The notes below the pieces were generated by a model. The model made no database searches. It saw only the letters and a program-made list of their open reading frames with translations, and was not told where the DNA came from. The position numbers were made by a program, and so were the translations under genes. Shown in pieces: positions 41,604 to 50,892 of a DNA stretch of 64,000 nt (the stretch's first letter is position 1; each line of letters starts with the position of its first letter). The stretch lies in assembly GCA_902765855.1 (NCBI GenBank), contig CACXBF010000013.1, positions 1 to 64,000 on the forward strand, written 5' to 3'. The stretch comes from an uncultured Ruminococcus sp. (GTDB lineage: Bacteria > Bacillota > Clostridia > Oscillospirales > Acutalibacteraceae).

Positions 41604-43691
41604 ATGTCAAGTGTACCTGAGATGTTTGGAAGTCTTGTTTTCAACGACTCTACTATGAAAGAAAGATTGCCTAAAGATATTTATAAGGCATTCAAAAAGA
41701 CTATTGATGAGGGAAAACCTCTTGATTTGACTATCGCAAATGCAGTTGCTAATGCTATGAAGGATTGGGCAGTAGAAAAGGGTGCAACCCATTACACACA
41801 CTGGTTCCAGCCTATGACTGGCATTACTGCTGAAAAGCATGATAGCTTTATCTCTCCTGTTGGCGATAAGGTTATTATGGAATTCTCTGGCAAGGAACTT
41901 ATCAAGGGCGAGCCTGACGCATCAAGCTTCCCATCAGGCGGTATCCGTGCTACTTTTGAAGCAAGAGGATATACAGCTTGGGACCCTACTTCATATGCGT
42001 TTATTAAGGACGGTTCACTTTGCATTCCAACAGCTTTTTGCTCATACACAGGTGAGGTTCTTGATAAGAAAACTCCGCTTCTCCGTTCTATGGAGGCTAT
42101 CAATACACAGGCTCTTAGAATTCTTAAACTTTTCGGCAACACAGAGGCTAAGAGAGTTATTACAACAGTTGGTCCTGAGCAGGAATACTTCCTCATTGAT
42201 AAGGAAATGTATAAAAAGCGTAAAGACCTTATCTACTGTGGAAGAACACTTTTCGGTGCAAGACCTCCTAAAGGTCAGGAACTCGAGGACCATTACTTCG
42301 GCGTAATTAAGCCAAGAGTTTCTGCTTATATGAAGGAGCTTGATGAAGAGCTTTGGAAGCTTGGCATTCTTGCTAAAACAAAGCATAACGAAGTTGCTCC
42401 TGCACAGCACGAGCTTGCTCCTATTTTTACTACATCAAATGTTGCAACTGACCACAATCAGCTTACAATGGAGATGATGAAGAAGGTTGCTGACCGTCAT
42501 GGTCTTGTTTGCTTGCTCCACGAGAAGCCATTCGCAGGCGTAAACGGAAGTGGTAAGCACAATAACTGGTCAATGTCCACAGACCTCGGAGAGAACCTTC
42601 TTGAGCCAGGCAAGAAGCCAAGTGAAAATAAGCAGTTCCTTCTCTTCCTTGCAGCTGTTATCAAGGGTGTTGATGAATATCAGGACCTCCTCAGAATTTC
42701 TGTTGCAAGTGCAGGCAATGACCACCGTCTTGGTGCTAACGAGGCTCCTCCTGCTATTATTTCTATCTTCCTCGGTGATGAACTCAAGGATATTCTTGAT
42801 GCTATCGAGGTTGGTGAGGAATATCACGCACAGGGCAGAGCAATTATGGATACTAAGGTTTCTGTTCTTCCTAACTTCTATAAGGATACAACAGATCGTA
42901 ACAGAACTTCACCATTCGCATTTACAGGCAATAAGTTTGAATTCAGAATGGCTGGTTCAGCTGAAAACATCGGCTGCCCTAACGAAATGCTCAACACAAT
43001 CGTAGCAGAAGAACTTGAGCAGTTCGCAGATGTTCTCGAAAAGGCAGACGATTTTGATAAGGCTGTTATCGACCTTGTCAGAAAGACATATCAAGAGCAT
43101 AAGAGAATCGTATTCAATGGCAACAACTACTCTGAAGAGTGGGTTGAAGAGGCAGAAAGAAGAGGTCTTTATAACCTCAGATCTATGCCGGAGGCTATGC
43201 CTCATTATGTTGCTGAGAAGAACCTCAAGCTCTTTAAGAAACACGGAATCTTTACTGAGGCAGAGGTTCGTGCAAGATATGAGATTCAGCTCGAAAACTA
43301 CTCTAAGATTATCAACATTGAAGCTCTTACAACACTTGATATGGCTAAGAAGGACATCGTTCCTGCTGTTGTTAAGTATTTGAAGCTTCTTGCTGATTCT
43401 GCAAGTGCAATGAAGTCTATTGACAGCGATATTTGCACTTGTGCAGAAACAGAGCTTCTTAAAAAGCTTTCTGCACTTCTCACAGACTTTACTAAGAAGA
43501 TTGATGTTCTTGATAAGGCTGTTGTTGGTGCTAAGGATTACACAGATGTTCAGGAGCTTGCTAACTACTATAGAAATTCTGTATTTGCGGCAATGCAGGA
43601 GCTTAGAGCAGTAGCTGACGAGATGGAATCAAATATGTCTGCTGAATACTGGCCATATCCATCATACGGAAAGTTGCTTTTCAGCGTCTGA
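41604..43691 (+). CDS. glnN: glutamine synthetase type III
   Basis: The product is 695 residues, the GSIII size (GSI is about 450). It shows [17 protein letters not shown] at the N-terminus, [46 protein letters not shown] and the [10 protein letters not shown] active-site loop. It joins ammonium and glutamate in an ATP-dependent reaction and is the main nitrogen-assimilation step. The leader contains an attenuator, and the Amt-PII gene follows. Codon use is biased to frequent codons, indicating high expression. Confidence 0.96.
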   Translation: MSSVPEMFGSLVFNDSTMKERLPKDIYKAFKKTIDEGKPLDLTIANAVANAMKDWAVEKGATHYTHWFQPMTGITAEKHDSFISPVGDKVIMEFSGKELIKGEPDASSFPSGGIRATFEARGYTAWDPTSYAFIKDGSLCIPTAFCSYTGEVLDKKTPLLRSMEAINTQALRILKLFGNTEAKRVITTVGPEQEYFLIDKEMYKKRKDLIYCGRTLFGARPPKGQELEDHYFGVIKPRVSAYMKELDEELWKLGILAKTKHNEVAPAQHELAPIFTTSNVATDHNQLTMEMMKKVADRHGLVCLLHEKPFAGVNGSGKHNNWSMSTDLGENLLEPGKKPSENKQFLLFLAAVIKGVDEYQDLLRISVASAGNDHRLGANEAPPAIISIFLGDELKDILDAIEVGEEYHAQGRAIMDTKVSVLPNFYKDTTDRNRTSPFAFTGNKFEFRMAGSAENIGCPNEMLNTIVAEELEQFADVLEKADDFDKAVIDLVRKTYQEHKRIVFNGNNYSEEWVEEAERRGLYNLRSMPEAMPHYVAEKNLKLFKKHGIFTEAEVRARYEIQLENYSKIINIEALTTLDMAKKDIVPAVVKYLKLLADSASAMKSIDSDICTCAETELLKKLSALLTDFTKKIDVLDKAVVGAKDYTDVQELANYYRNSVFAAMQELRAVADEMESNMSAEYWPYPSYGKLLFSV

Positions 43692-43737
43692 TTTAGAGCT
43701 ACATATAAAAGGGGTAACTCTATATAAATGAGATGAT

Positions 43738-43770
43738 AAAATGCGGAGTTTTTGCTACCGCATTTTATTA
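43738..43770 (+). terminator. terminator between glnN and amt
   Basis: AAAATGCGG-N11-CCGCATTTTATTAT. A preceding hairpin TAGAGCTAC/GTAACTCTA (43694-43722) may also be part of a control structure. Confidence 0.65.
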
Positions 43771-43829
43771 TACAATATTTTGGAATTTTTAATATTTAAG
43801 AATTCTAAAAATGAGAGGGGAAATAGATT

Positions 43830-45575
43830 ATGGGCGAATATTCTGCTGTAAATACCATATGGGTATTAGTGGGTGCGGCACTTGTTTTTTTCATGCAGGC
43901 AGGCTTCGCAATGGTCGAAACAGGTTTTACGAGGGCAAAAAACGCCGGTAACATCATTATGAAAAACTTGATGGACTTCTGTATCGGCACACCACTTTAT
44001 TGGCTGGTTGGTTTCGGAATAATGTTTGGAACATCTTCGGCATTTTTCGGAAACATTGACCTCTTTGCGGTAGGAGGTTACAGCGGTGCATATGACAGCA
44101 TACTTCCTGACGGAGTTCCGTTATATGCATATATGATTTTCCAGACAGTTTTCTGTGCAACATCAGCAACAATCGTTTCCGGTGCTATGGCAGAAAGAAC
44201 TAAATTCAGTGCTTATTGCGTATATTCAGCAATCATCAGCTTGATTATTTATCCGATTTCAGGTCACTGGATTTGGGGCGGCGGTTGGCTTGCACAGCTT
44301 GGTTTTCACGATTTTGCAGGTTCTACAACAGTTCATATGGTTGGCGGTGTTGCAGCACTTGTTGGTGCAATCTTCCTTGGACCTCGTATTGGTAAGTATG
44401 GCAAAGACGGCAAGCCAAGAGCAATTCCAGGTCATAGCTTGACACTTGGTGCTTTGGGTGTATTCATTCTTTGGTTCTGCTGGTTCGGATTTAACGGTGC
44501 TTCAACTGTTTCTATGACAGGTGATGACACAATCGCAAATGCAGGTTTGGTTTTCTATACAACTAATCTTTGCACAGCAGTTTCTACAATTACAGTTATG
44601 TTTATTACTTGGGTTAAATATAAGAAGCCTGATGTCTCTATGACATTGAACGGTTCTCTTGCAGGACTTGTTGCTATTACTGCCGGTTGTGATACAGTTG
44701 AACCTTGGGCTGCTGCTGTTATCGGTGTAATTGCAGGTTTCGTAGTAGTATTTGGTATTGAATTTATTGATAAGGTTTGCAAGGTTGATGACCCTGTTGG
44801 TGCAGTTGGTGTTCACGGCATGTGCGGCTTTGTCGGAACAATCTGCGTAGGTATTTTCTCTAATGGCTACAGCACAAAGGGAAAGGGTCTTGTATATGGT
44901 GAATTCGAATGTTTAGGCATTCAGTCACTTGGTGCGGTTGTAGTTGCACTTTATGTAGCAGTTGCTATGACAATCGTATTCTTCGTAATTAAGCACACAA
45001 TGGGACTTCGTGCCTCAAGAGAAGAGGAAATTAAGGGTCTTGACATTACAGAGCATGGCTTGGTAAGCTCTTATGCAGACTTTATGCCGAATGTATCTTC
45101 TGTTGCTCTTGATGATACAGATGCCGACGCTGGCGAAGTTCCTGTTAGCGAGGCTGTTCCTGTACAGGTTGCATTTACTCCTAAGGAAAAGAACACAGTC
45201 ACAGCTTCTGATGTTAAGCTTTCTAAGATTGACATTGTTCTCAAGCAATCTAAGTTTGAAGACCTCAAGAATGCACTTAATGAAATCGGTGTAACAGGTA
45301 TGACAGTAACTCAGGTTCTCGGCTGTGGTGTACAGAAGGGTAAGACTGAATACTATCGTGGTGTTGAGGTTGAGATGAACCTTCTTCCTAAGGTTCAGGT
45401 TGAAATTGTTGTTTGCAAGGTTCCGGTTAAGGCTGTTATTGATGCGGCAGTAAAGGCACTTTATACTGGACATATTGGCGATGGTAAGATTTTCGTATAT
45501 GATGTTGAAGATGTTGTCAAGGTAAGAACCGGTGAAACAGGTTGCGACGCACTTCAAGGCGAAGACGATATCTGA
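43830..45575 (+). CDS. amt: ammonium transporter fused to a PII signalling domain
   Basis: The product is 581 residues. Eleven membrane segments form the Amt channel (about 1-395), with the twin pore histidines H169 (TTVHMVGG) and H329 (GVHGMCG). A linker of about 65 residues, rich in Asp, Val and Pro, leads to a complete PII/GlnK domain (about 463-575: [51 protein letters not shown]). The position of the uridylylated Tyr51 of E. coli PII is Val here, so control is probably by ligand binding alone. The PII domain likely plugs the pore when nitrogen is plentiful. Confidence 0.94.
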   Translation: MGEYSAVNTIWVLVGAALVFFMQAGFAMVETGFTRAKNAGNIIMKNLMDFCIGTPLYWLVGFGIMFGTSSAFFGNIDLFAVGGYSGAYDSILPDGVPLYAYMIFQTVFCATSATIVSGAMAERTKFSAYCVYSAIISLIIYPISGHWIWGGGWLAQLGFHDFAGSTTVHMVGGVAALVGAIFLGPRIGKYGKDGKPRAIPGHSLTLGALGVFILWFCWFGFNGASTVSMTGDDTIANAGLVFYTTNLCTAVSTITVMFITWVKYKKPDVSMTLNGSLAGLVAITAGCDTVEPWAAAVIGVIAGFVVVFGIEFIDKVCKVDDPVGAVGVHGMCGFVGTICVGIFSNGYSTKGKGLVYGEFECLGIQSLGAVVVALYVAVAMTIVFFVIKHTMGLRASREEEIKGLDITEHGLVSSYADFMPNVSSVALDDTDADAGEVPVSEAVPVQVAFTPKEKNTVTASDVKLSKIDIVLKQSKFEDLKNALNEIGVTGMTVTQVLGCGVQKGKTEYYRGVEVEMNLLPKVQVEIVVCKVPVKAVIDAAVKALYTGHIGDGKIFVYDVEDVVKVRTGETGCDALQGEDDI

Positions 45576-45620
45576 TTATCGTATTTAGGGTACTTACATA
45601 TACTTTTTTGAATAAATTTG

Positions 45621-45668
45621 CGGTAAGCTTGCTCTTGGGTTACTACTCAAGGGCAAGCTTCATTTTTG
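45621..45668 (+). terminator. terminator after amt
   Basis: AAGCTTGCTCTTG-N10-CAAGGGCAAGCTT followed by CATTTTTG. Confidence 0.8.
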
Positions 45669-45701
45669 CAGAATATTTTGTAAAATATTTTGAAAAAAGC
45701 C

Positions 45702-45730
45702 TTGACTTTTTATTGATGGTTTGGTATAAT
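45702..45730 (+). promoter_or_regulatory. promoter of tRNA-Leu copy 1
   Basis: TTGACT (45702-45707), 17 bases, TATAAT (45725-45730). Confidence 0.8.
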
Positions 45731-45770
45731 ATCATTCGTTGACAAGAGATGTCAGAAAAACTTGATATTT

Positions 45771-45855
45771 GCGAGTGTGCTGGAATTGGCAGACAGGCAC
45801 GTTTGAGGGGCGTGTGTTTTACGACGTACGGGTTCAAGTCCCGTCACTCGCACCA
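45771..45855 (+). tRNA. tRNA-Leu(GAG), copy 1
   Basis: 85 bases with encoded CCA and a long variable arm (class II). Acceptor GCGAGTG/CACTCGC, anticodon loop TTGAGGG (anticodon GAG), T-loop TTCAAGT. Identical to the copy at 50661. Confidence 0.95.
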
Positions 45856-45898
45856 AAAAATAGACCAAGTATTTATTCAATACTTGGTCTATTTTTTG
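45856..45898. terminator. terminator of tRNA-Leu copy 1
   Basis: AAATAGACCAAGTATT-TATTC-AATACTTGGTCTATTTTTT; it also overlaps the stop of the convergent restriction gene. Confidence 0.9.
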
Positions 45899-46545
45899 AG
45901 AAAGTATTTTAAAGCAAATATGGCAATAAATAAATTATTTTCAAAAAAATCGAGCATATCACCTACATCATTAGTGTTACGCCACATATAATAATTTTTT
46001 GTATAATCTTGAAACCAGTATGCAATTTCTCTATTTCTTCGTGGATCACGAGTAATATCACCTACTATTACAAGCCAAAAAGGAAGTATTTCTTCTGAAA
46101 GACCACCAGTTTCTCTAATTACTTTCATTAATCCTGGAGTAAAATACTTGCAGCTACGTTCATGAGCATTTCCTCTACCAGCTTGCATATTTGTTGTTTC
46201 AACCCAACCGTCTTGTCTTTTTATTTCACCAAAAAGAATTTTACCATTAGTGAGATTGCGAACAGCAAAGTCCATACTAATACCCCATTTGTATTTCACC
46301 TTACCATTAGCATTTTTTGCTGTAACATCAATGTCATAGATTTTGCTTCTTGTTTCAGGAGAAAGCGGATATGTAGAATAAATATCTCCAAATTCATTAG
46401 GATGCCTATCAACAAGAAATTGATTCGGATATGCTCCATTTAACGCAGATTGAAGGGATGTCTGGAACAATTCTTCGATTTTCAATGCTTTTGCACCACT
46501 TATAGTTTGCCAATTTGCACGTTTTCTTAATTCTTGTGTTGACAT
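45889..46545 (-). CDS. MunI-like type II restriction endonuclease
   Basis: The product is 218 residues (MunI is about 200). The block ILFGEIKRQDGWVE, AGRGNAHERSCK and FTPGL, then ILPFW and GDITRDPRR, matches my recollection of R.MunI closely. The PD-(D/E)xK residues are D92, E107 and K109, with the same 15 and 2 spacing as MunI D83, E98 and K100. The proline before the first Asp is Met here. Predicted target CAATTG, cut to leave AATT overhangs. It follows the controller gene on the same strand and is divergent from the methylase. Confidence 0.88.
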   Translation of the reverse strand: MSTQELRKRANWQTISGAKALKIEELFQTSLQSALNGAYPNQFLVDRHPNEFGDIYSTYPLSPETRSKIYDIDVTAKNANGKVKYKWGISMDFAVRNLTNGKILFGEIKRQDGWVETTNMQAGRGNAHERSCKYFTPGLMKVIRETGGLSEEILPFWLVIVGDITRDPRRNREIAYWFQDYTKNYYMWRNTNDVGDMLDFFENNLFIAIFALKYFLKK

Positions 46546-46560
46546 ATTTATTCTCCTTTT

Positions 46561-46770
46561 TTACAAACCTCTGAACAATTCCTCTAATGAAATATTAAAT
46601 CCATTTGCAATTTTTTTGATATTTTCAAGAGAAATATTTCGTTTACCACTTTCAACAGAGGCATAGTACGTTCTATCCATATTAATTAGTAATGCAAATT
46701 TTTCTTGACTAATGTCTTTGTTCTTGCGAAGTTCTTTAATGCGTTCTCCAAATTGTTTCTTTAACATCAT
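46561..46770 (-). CDS. XRE-family controller protein of the restriction system
   Basis: The product is 69 residues, the size of C proteins. The helix-turn-helix is FGERIKELRKNKDISQEKFA followed by RTYYASVESGKRN. It starts after AGGAGGATAGC and ends 15 bases before the restriction gene start, so C and R are one transcript. C proteins activate their own C-R operon and delay R synthesis until methylation is complete. A candidate C/R promoter (TTGAAC...TATAAA) and the methylase promoter share the 130-base gap. Confidence 0.85.
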   Translation of the reverse strand: MMLKKQFGERIKELRKNKDISQEKFALLINMDRTYYASVESGKRNISLENIKKIANGFNISLEELFRGL

Positions 46771-46842
46771 GCTATCCTCCTTTTTAAATCATTTTATAGT
46801 ATATGATGCAAATAGTTCAACGGTTTATGAGTCACACTTTTG

Positions 46843-46871
46843 TTGACGTTTTGATTTCTATATGATATAAT
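46843..46871 (+). promoter_or_regulatory. promoter of the methyltransferase gene
   Basis: TTGACG (46843-46848), 17 bases, TATAAT (46866-46871). GAGTCACACTTTTGTTGAC upstream is a possible controller site but unproven. Confidence 0.7.
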
Positions 46872-46900
46872 AATAAAAAATGTGAGAGGTATATTAGAAA

Positions 46901-47596
46901 ATGAATGAAACATCAGTTACTGGATATTCAAAATATAATCCTGAAGCTCAAAAAAGAAAAAAAATAAACCCTTTGAAGGAACTATATCCTGAACTTCCAT
47001 GTGAAAAATATGATATAATATATGCTGATCCACCTTGGGACTATGGTGGAAAAATGCAATATGATAAAACGAGCATTAAGAGTGAAAATATTGGTTTTCA
47101 ACATGATGTGTTTATTAGTGCCGCTAATTTTAAGTATCCAACCCTAAAACTTAAAGAATTGAAAGAATTAGATGTTGCCTCCATTTCTGCTGACGATTGT
47201 ATTCTGTTTATGTGGACAACTGGACCACAAATGGCAAATTCTATTGAACTTGGTGAATCGTGGGGGTTTAAATATAAAACTGTAGCTTTTGTATGGGATA
47301 AACAAGTACATAATCCTGGTAGATATACACTTTCACAAACAGAGTTTGTTTTAGCATTTAAGAAAGGACGTTTTCCAACACCTCGTGGTGCAAGAAATGT
47401 TCGACAATTGGTTTCTATACATCGCAGTGTTCATAGTGAGAAACCAGAAGTAATTATTTCTGGTATTACAAAAATGTTTCCTGAACAAAAAAAGATTGAA
47501 CTTTTTGCACGCAAAAATTATTCTGGTTGGGATAACTGGGGATTAGAAATTCCAAATAGCAAAATTAAAATTATTTCAAAAGGAGATCTAATTTAA
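46901..47596 (+). CDS. MT-A70-type adenine-N6 DNA methyltransferase of the MunI-like system
   Basis: The product is 231 residues. The catalytic motif DPPW is at 43-46. Further MT-A70 features are DDCILFMWTTGPQM, GFKYKTVAFVWDK and the C-terminal KIELFARKNYSGWDNWG. It should methylate the inner A of CAATTG and protect the host. M.MunI is of the same class. The gene itself contains CAATTG at 47405-47410, so the locus must be methylated once R is made. It is divergent from C-R, as in many C-regulated systems. Confidence 0.88.
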   Translation: MNETSVTGYSKYNPEAQKRKKINPLKELYPELPCEKYDIIYADPPWDYGGKMQYDKTSIKSENIGFQHDVFISAANFKYPTLKLKELKELDVASISADDCILFMWTTGPQMANSIELGESWGFKYKTVAFVWDKQVHNPGRYTLSQTEFVLAFKKGRFPTPRGARNVRQLVSIHRSVHSEKPEVIISGITKMFPEQKKIELFARKNYSGWDNWGLEIPNSKIKIISKGDLI

Positions 47597-47743
47597 TATT
47601 CAAAATTAAATCAAAAGTTTTATAAAACTTTATGTAATATAAAATCGAAAAATATAATTGAACAAAACCTTTATCATTAAGTTACTTTTATAGCCGAATT
47701 ATTATAGTGATTTTTATATATAATTATTGAAGTATACACAGAC

Positions 47744-47775
47744 GCCCTTACAGCAATTAAACTGTAAGGGCTTTT
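47744..47775. terminator. bidirectional terminator
   Basis: GCCCTTACAG-N8-CTGTAAGGGCTTTT between the convergent methylase and aldo/keto reductase genes. Confidence 0.8.
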
Positions 47776-47784
47776 GTATATAAC

Positions 47785-48630
47785 TTAGAATTTATGATTG
47801 TGTAATGCCTTGACAAATTGCGGGTCAAAGTGATTTACGATTTCGCTATGTCCTATATCCATAGATGCGATTTTGTCCATATCTTCTTGTGAAAGTGTGA
47901 AATCGAATATATCGAAATTTTGCTTTATTCTATCTTTGTGTACCGACTTAGGAATGACTACAACACCTCGCTGAATATTCCAACGCAAAGCAACCTGCGC
48001 GGCTGTTTTATTGTATTTTTTGCCAATCTCTGTGAGAATTGAATTGCTGAAAAAATTGTTTAAGCCTTCATTGAAAGGTGCCCAAGCTTCTGGAATTACA
48101 TCATATTCTTTCATTGTTTCGAGGTTAAGCTTTTGTTGGAAGAATGGGTGCATTTCTACTTGGTTAATCATTGGCTTTATCTCGAATGTTTCGCAAAGGT
48201 CTGCCAAAACATGAGGATAGCAGTTAGCCATACCGATTGCCTTTAGTTTGCTATCTTTGTATAGCTTCTCTAAGCCTTTCCAAGCGTTGATATAATCGCC
48301 CATAGGCTGATGAAGTAACATAAGGTCAATATAATCTACACCAAGACGCTCAAGAGATAATTCCGTAGCTTTGATAGCTTTATCATAAGAAAAATCTTGA
48401 ATCCATAGTTTTGTGGTGATGAAGATTTCTTCTCTTGCGATGCCGCTTTCCTTTATAGCATCTCCGACAGCTTTTTCATTCATATAAGCCTGAGCTGTAT
48501 CAATCAATCTGTAACCAGCTTTGAGTGCTGTTAATACAGCTTGTTTTGCGTTATCATAATTTGGAATTTGAAATACTCCAAAACCAAGCATTGGAATTTT
48601 TATACCGTTATATAATTTTGTGTATTCCAT
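47785..48630 (-). CDS. aldo/keto reductase 1
   Basis: The product is 281 residues, typical for the AKR5/DkgA-like group. The catalytic tetrad is in DTAQAYMNEKAVG (Asp, Tyr), TTKLWI (Lys) and MLLHQPMGD (His); the NADPH site is in VVIPKSVHKDRIKQN. It reduces aldehydes or ketones with NADPH; the substrate is not predictable. The start follows GAAAGGAAAATCACT. It is related to the reductase at 49015 but separated from it by repeat copy C. Confidence 0.88.
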   Translation of the reverse strand: MEYTKLYNGIKIPMLGFGVFQIPNYDNAKQAVLTALKAGYRLIDTAQAYMNEKAVGDAIKESGIAREEIFITTKLWIQDFSYDKAIKATELSLERLGVDYIDLMLLHQPMGDYINAWKGLEKLYKDSKLKAIGMANCYPHVLADLCETFEIKPMINQVEMHPFFQQKLNLETMKEYDVIPEAWAPFNEGLNNFFSNSILTEIGKKYNKTAAQVALRWNIQRGVVVIPKSVHKDRIKQNFDIFDFTLSQEDMDKIASMDIGHSEIVNHFDPQFVKALHNHKF

Positions 48631-48684
48631 AGTGATTTTCCTTTCTTTAGTTAATATAAGTTTGATAATAGTTTTTAGTCTGTA

Positions 48685-49005
48685 ATAGTTTTGAAAAGAC
48701 TTGAGAACAAAGATGCTCCGTCAGGGAACCCCCTGCGAGGGTTTCCTACGAAAAACATTCCGTTGGAATGTTTTTCTACCCTCCTGCGCTTTGAGGAGTA
48801 TAAAGTGTTTCGCTCTCTGCGGAGAGCGACCAAAGGCTCTGCCGTAGGTGATTACTTTTGGAAACTGCAAGCTTTTGAAAAAGCTTGAGCAAAACTTTTA
48901 AGCTGAAAAATTAGACGCGAATAATAAGTGTTAATTTAATAAAAAAGTCGAACGCGTCTTGACAGCGGAGGCACTTCGCCTCGAGCGAAACTTTTAAGTT
49001 ATATT
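48685..49005 (+). repeat. interspersed intergenic repeat, copy C (longest)
   Basis: It holds a hairpin AAACATTCCGTTGGAATGTTT, CCTCCTGCGCTTTGAGGAGT, TTTCGCTCTCTGCGGAGAGCG, GAAAAAGCTTGAGC, and the second module TTAGACGCGAATA...AAAAAAGTCGAACGCGTC. It fills the gap between the two aldo/keto reductase genes. Confidence 0.88.
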
Positions 49006-49014
49006 TAATAAATG

Positions 49015-49881
49015 TTAATCATTAGCGTGAACATCAAAGGCATTGATTAAAAATTCTGCAACACCGGGTGCATCTGGGTTATGACAGCCTTTTCCGGTAT
49101 CAAGGTTACGCATTTTATTCATTTCATTATCTGTTAATGCAAAATCAAAAATATCCATATTACTCTTGATTCGCTCAGTATTAGTTGATTTTGGGAATAT
49201 AATTGCTCCCTCTTGATACTCAAATCTCAAAATGACTTGTCCAGCATTTTTATTATGTGTTTCTGCAATTTCCTTGATGACAGGGTCGTTCAGCATATTT
49301 TTATTTCCTTGACCGAGTGGACCCCAAGCCTCAAGCTTAACATCAGATTTTGCCATAATTTCTCGGATTTCTTTTTGCTGATAGTATGGATTAAATTCAA
49401 CCTGATTGACAGAGGGGAGAGTATCAAATTGTGGTATAAATTGATTCCAGATTTTTGGAGTCATATTACTTACACCAATAGAGCGGATTTTTCCTTCACC
49501 TTTTGCTTCTTCCATTGCTTTCCAAGCACCTGGTACATCACCATAAGGCTGATGAATGAGGTATAAGTCTATATAATCAAGTCCGAGCTTACGCAAAGAA
49601 GCTTCAATTCCTTTTTTTGCAGGTTCATAACCATAATCCTGCAACCATAGTTTACTTGTTAAAAAGATTTCTTCCCTTGGAATACCGCTCTCTTGGATTG
49701 CTTTTCCGACTTCTTGCTCATTAAAATATGCAACAGCGGTATCAATATGACGAATACCGAGTTCAAGAGCTGTTCTGACAGCTTTATAGGTACTGCCATC
49801 TGCTGGAATTTGAAATGTACCGAATCCATAAACAGGAATTTCTACACCATCGTTTAATTTTACAGTTTTAATTTGTAACAT
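49015..49881 (-). CDS. aldo/keto reductase 2
   Basis: The product is 288 residues. Catalytic residues are in HIDTAVAYFNEQEVG (Asp, Tyr), LTSKLWLQDYG (Lys) and YLIHQPYGD (His). The coenzyme loop is IIFPKSTNTERIKSN, typical of the 2,5-diketo-D-gluconate reductase-like family. It begins seven bases after the TetR stop, so the regulator and enzyme are one operon and the TetR ligand is likely a reactive carbonyl or related compound (inference). Confidence 0.9.
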   Translation of the reverse strand: MLQIKTVKLNDGVEIPVYGFGTFQIPADGSTYKAVRTALELGIRHIDTAVAYFNEQEVGKAIQESGIPREEIFLTSKLWLQDYGYEPAKKGIEASLRKLGLDYIDLYLIHQPYGDVPGAWKAMEEAKGEGKIRSIGVSNMTPKIWNQFIPQFDTLPSVNQVEFNPYYQQKEIREIMAKSDVKLEAWGPLGQGNKNMLNDPVIKEIAETHNKNAGQVILRFEYQEGAIIFPKSTNTERIKSNMDIFDFALTDNEMNKMRNLDTGKGCHNPDAPGVAEFLINAFDVHAND

Positions 49882-49888
49882 AATGTTA

Positions 49889-50497
49889 TCAATCCTTTCT
49901 GACTAAATATGGGTTTATAATAGAACTTAAAAATGTATCGCAAAATTCTTTTGTGCGTGCTTCAAAACTATACGCACCGCCTGACATATCCCAACAAAGC
50001 ATTTCACCATAAAGTATATCTATTAGTGTATGAGCGAGTATGGAAACTGGGGTATCCGCTTTTAGCTCTCCTCTTTTGACACCGCTTTCAATAATTCCTT
50101 TTATGGAGCCAATATCTGTATAAAGTTTATTTTTGTCATCCTGATTTTCTACAAGGTCTGGGTCTACGGTATTGCGAACCCATTCCTGACAAAGCTTAAG
50201 ACTGCTTTTTTCTATATATCCGGAAAAATTTATCATAAAGAATACGAGTCGCTCCATAAATGTACCATTATGATTTTGTGCTTTTTCAAAAATTTCTTGA
50301 AACATTTCACGACTAAGTGCGAAAACTACATCTTCTTTACGCTTAAAGTAGGTATAAAATGTACCGTTTGAAACCCCGCAAGCTTTTGTAATTTCAGCAA
50401 TGGAAGTGTTGATAAGTCCTTTTTCACATATAATTTTTTTTGCCGCATCTAATAATTTTTTTCTTGTTTCAAGTGCGGCAAGTTGTCTATTGGTCAT
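49889..50497 (-). CDS. TetR-family regulator
   Basis: The product is 202 residues. The N-terminal helix-turn-helix (TRKKLLDAAKKIICEKGL, IAEITKACGVSNGTFYTYFKRKEDV split over two helices) is clear, followed by an all-helical ligand domain with no recognisable specificity. It starts after AAAGGAGTCGAAAAC. A likely operator is the ATATTCACTGAATAT inverted repeat at about 50536-50550, just upstream of the gene. It is the first gene of an operon with aldo/keto reductase 2. Confidence 0.88.
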   Translation of the reverse strand: MTNRQLAALETRKKLLDAAKKIICEKGLINTSIAEITKACGVSNGTFYTYFKRKEDVVFALSREMFQEIFEKAQNHNGTFMERLVFFMINFSGYIEKSSLKLCQEWVRNTVDPDLVENQDDKNKLYTDIGSIKGIIESGVKRGELKADTPVSILAHTLIDILYGEMLCWDMSGGAYSFEARTKEFCDTFLSSIINPYLVRKD

Positions 50498-50535
50498 GTT
50501 TTCGACTCCTTTTATTCGATGAACTCATTATATCA

Positions 50536-50550
50536 TATTCACTGAATATA
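50536..50550 (-). promoter_or_regulatory. inverted repeat, candidate TetR operator
   Basis: ATATTCA-C-TGAATAT, 15 bases and perfect around one central base, within the promoter region of the tetR gene. Confidence 0.55.
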
Positions 50551-50601
50551 AGTCAATGACTTTGAGTTAATAAAAAATTTGCGTGATTTTTTAAAAAATT
50601 C

Positions 50602-50630
50602 TTGACAATTTAAATACTTCTTGATATAAT
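50602..50630 (+). promoter_or_regulatory. promoter of tRNA-Leu copy 2
   Basis: TTGACA (50602-50607), 17 bases, TATAAT (50625-50630). Confidence 0.85.
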
Positions 50631-50660
50631 ATTACTCGTTGATAAGACATCCTAATATTT

Positions 50661-50745
50661 GCGAGTGTGCTGGAATTGGCAGACAGGCACGTTTGAGGGG
50701 CGTGTGTTTTACGACGTACGGGTTCAAGTCCCGTCACTCGCACCA
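50661..50745 (+). tRNA. tRNA-Leu(GAG), copy 2
   Basis: Identical in all 85 bases to the gene at 45771, together with a few bases upstream (TATTT). It has its own promoter and terminator, so it is not a mere att fragment. Confidence 0.95.
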
Positions 50746-50748
50746 AAT

Positions 50749-50796
50749 AAACACGATAGTTTTGATACGAGAGTATCTGAAACTATCGTGTTTTTA
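50749..50796 (+). terminator. terminator of tRNA-Leu copy 2
   Basis: AAACACGATAGTTT-N17-AAACTATCGTGTTTTT. Confidence 0.88.
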
Positions 50797-50892
50797 CTAC
50801 ATGGTAGAAAAAATCGCAAATTTGCGGTATATAATTTAATTAAATTAAGAACAACAAATCGAAATTTCATAAACAGGAACGAGGCTAATATC

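Noticed and set aside
41607-43614. Many open frames of 60-155 codons on both strands inside glnN
   Set aside because: High-expression codon bias of glnN opens other frames; none has a ribosome site or known domain.
45749-45991. Open frames reading through tRNA-Leu copies (also 50639-50839)
   Set aside because: Identical N-terminal peptide in both simply reflects the duplicated tRNA sequence.
48691-48888. 65-codon plus-strand open frame
   Set aside because: It is entirely within repeat copy C; annotated as repeat, with the possible peptide kept as a separate observation.
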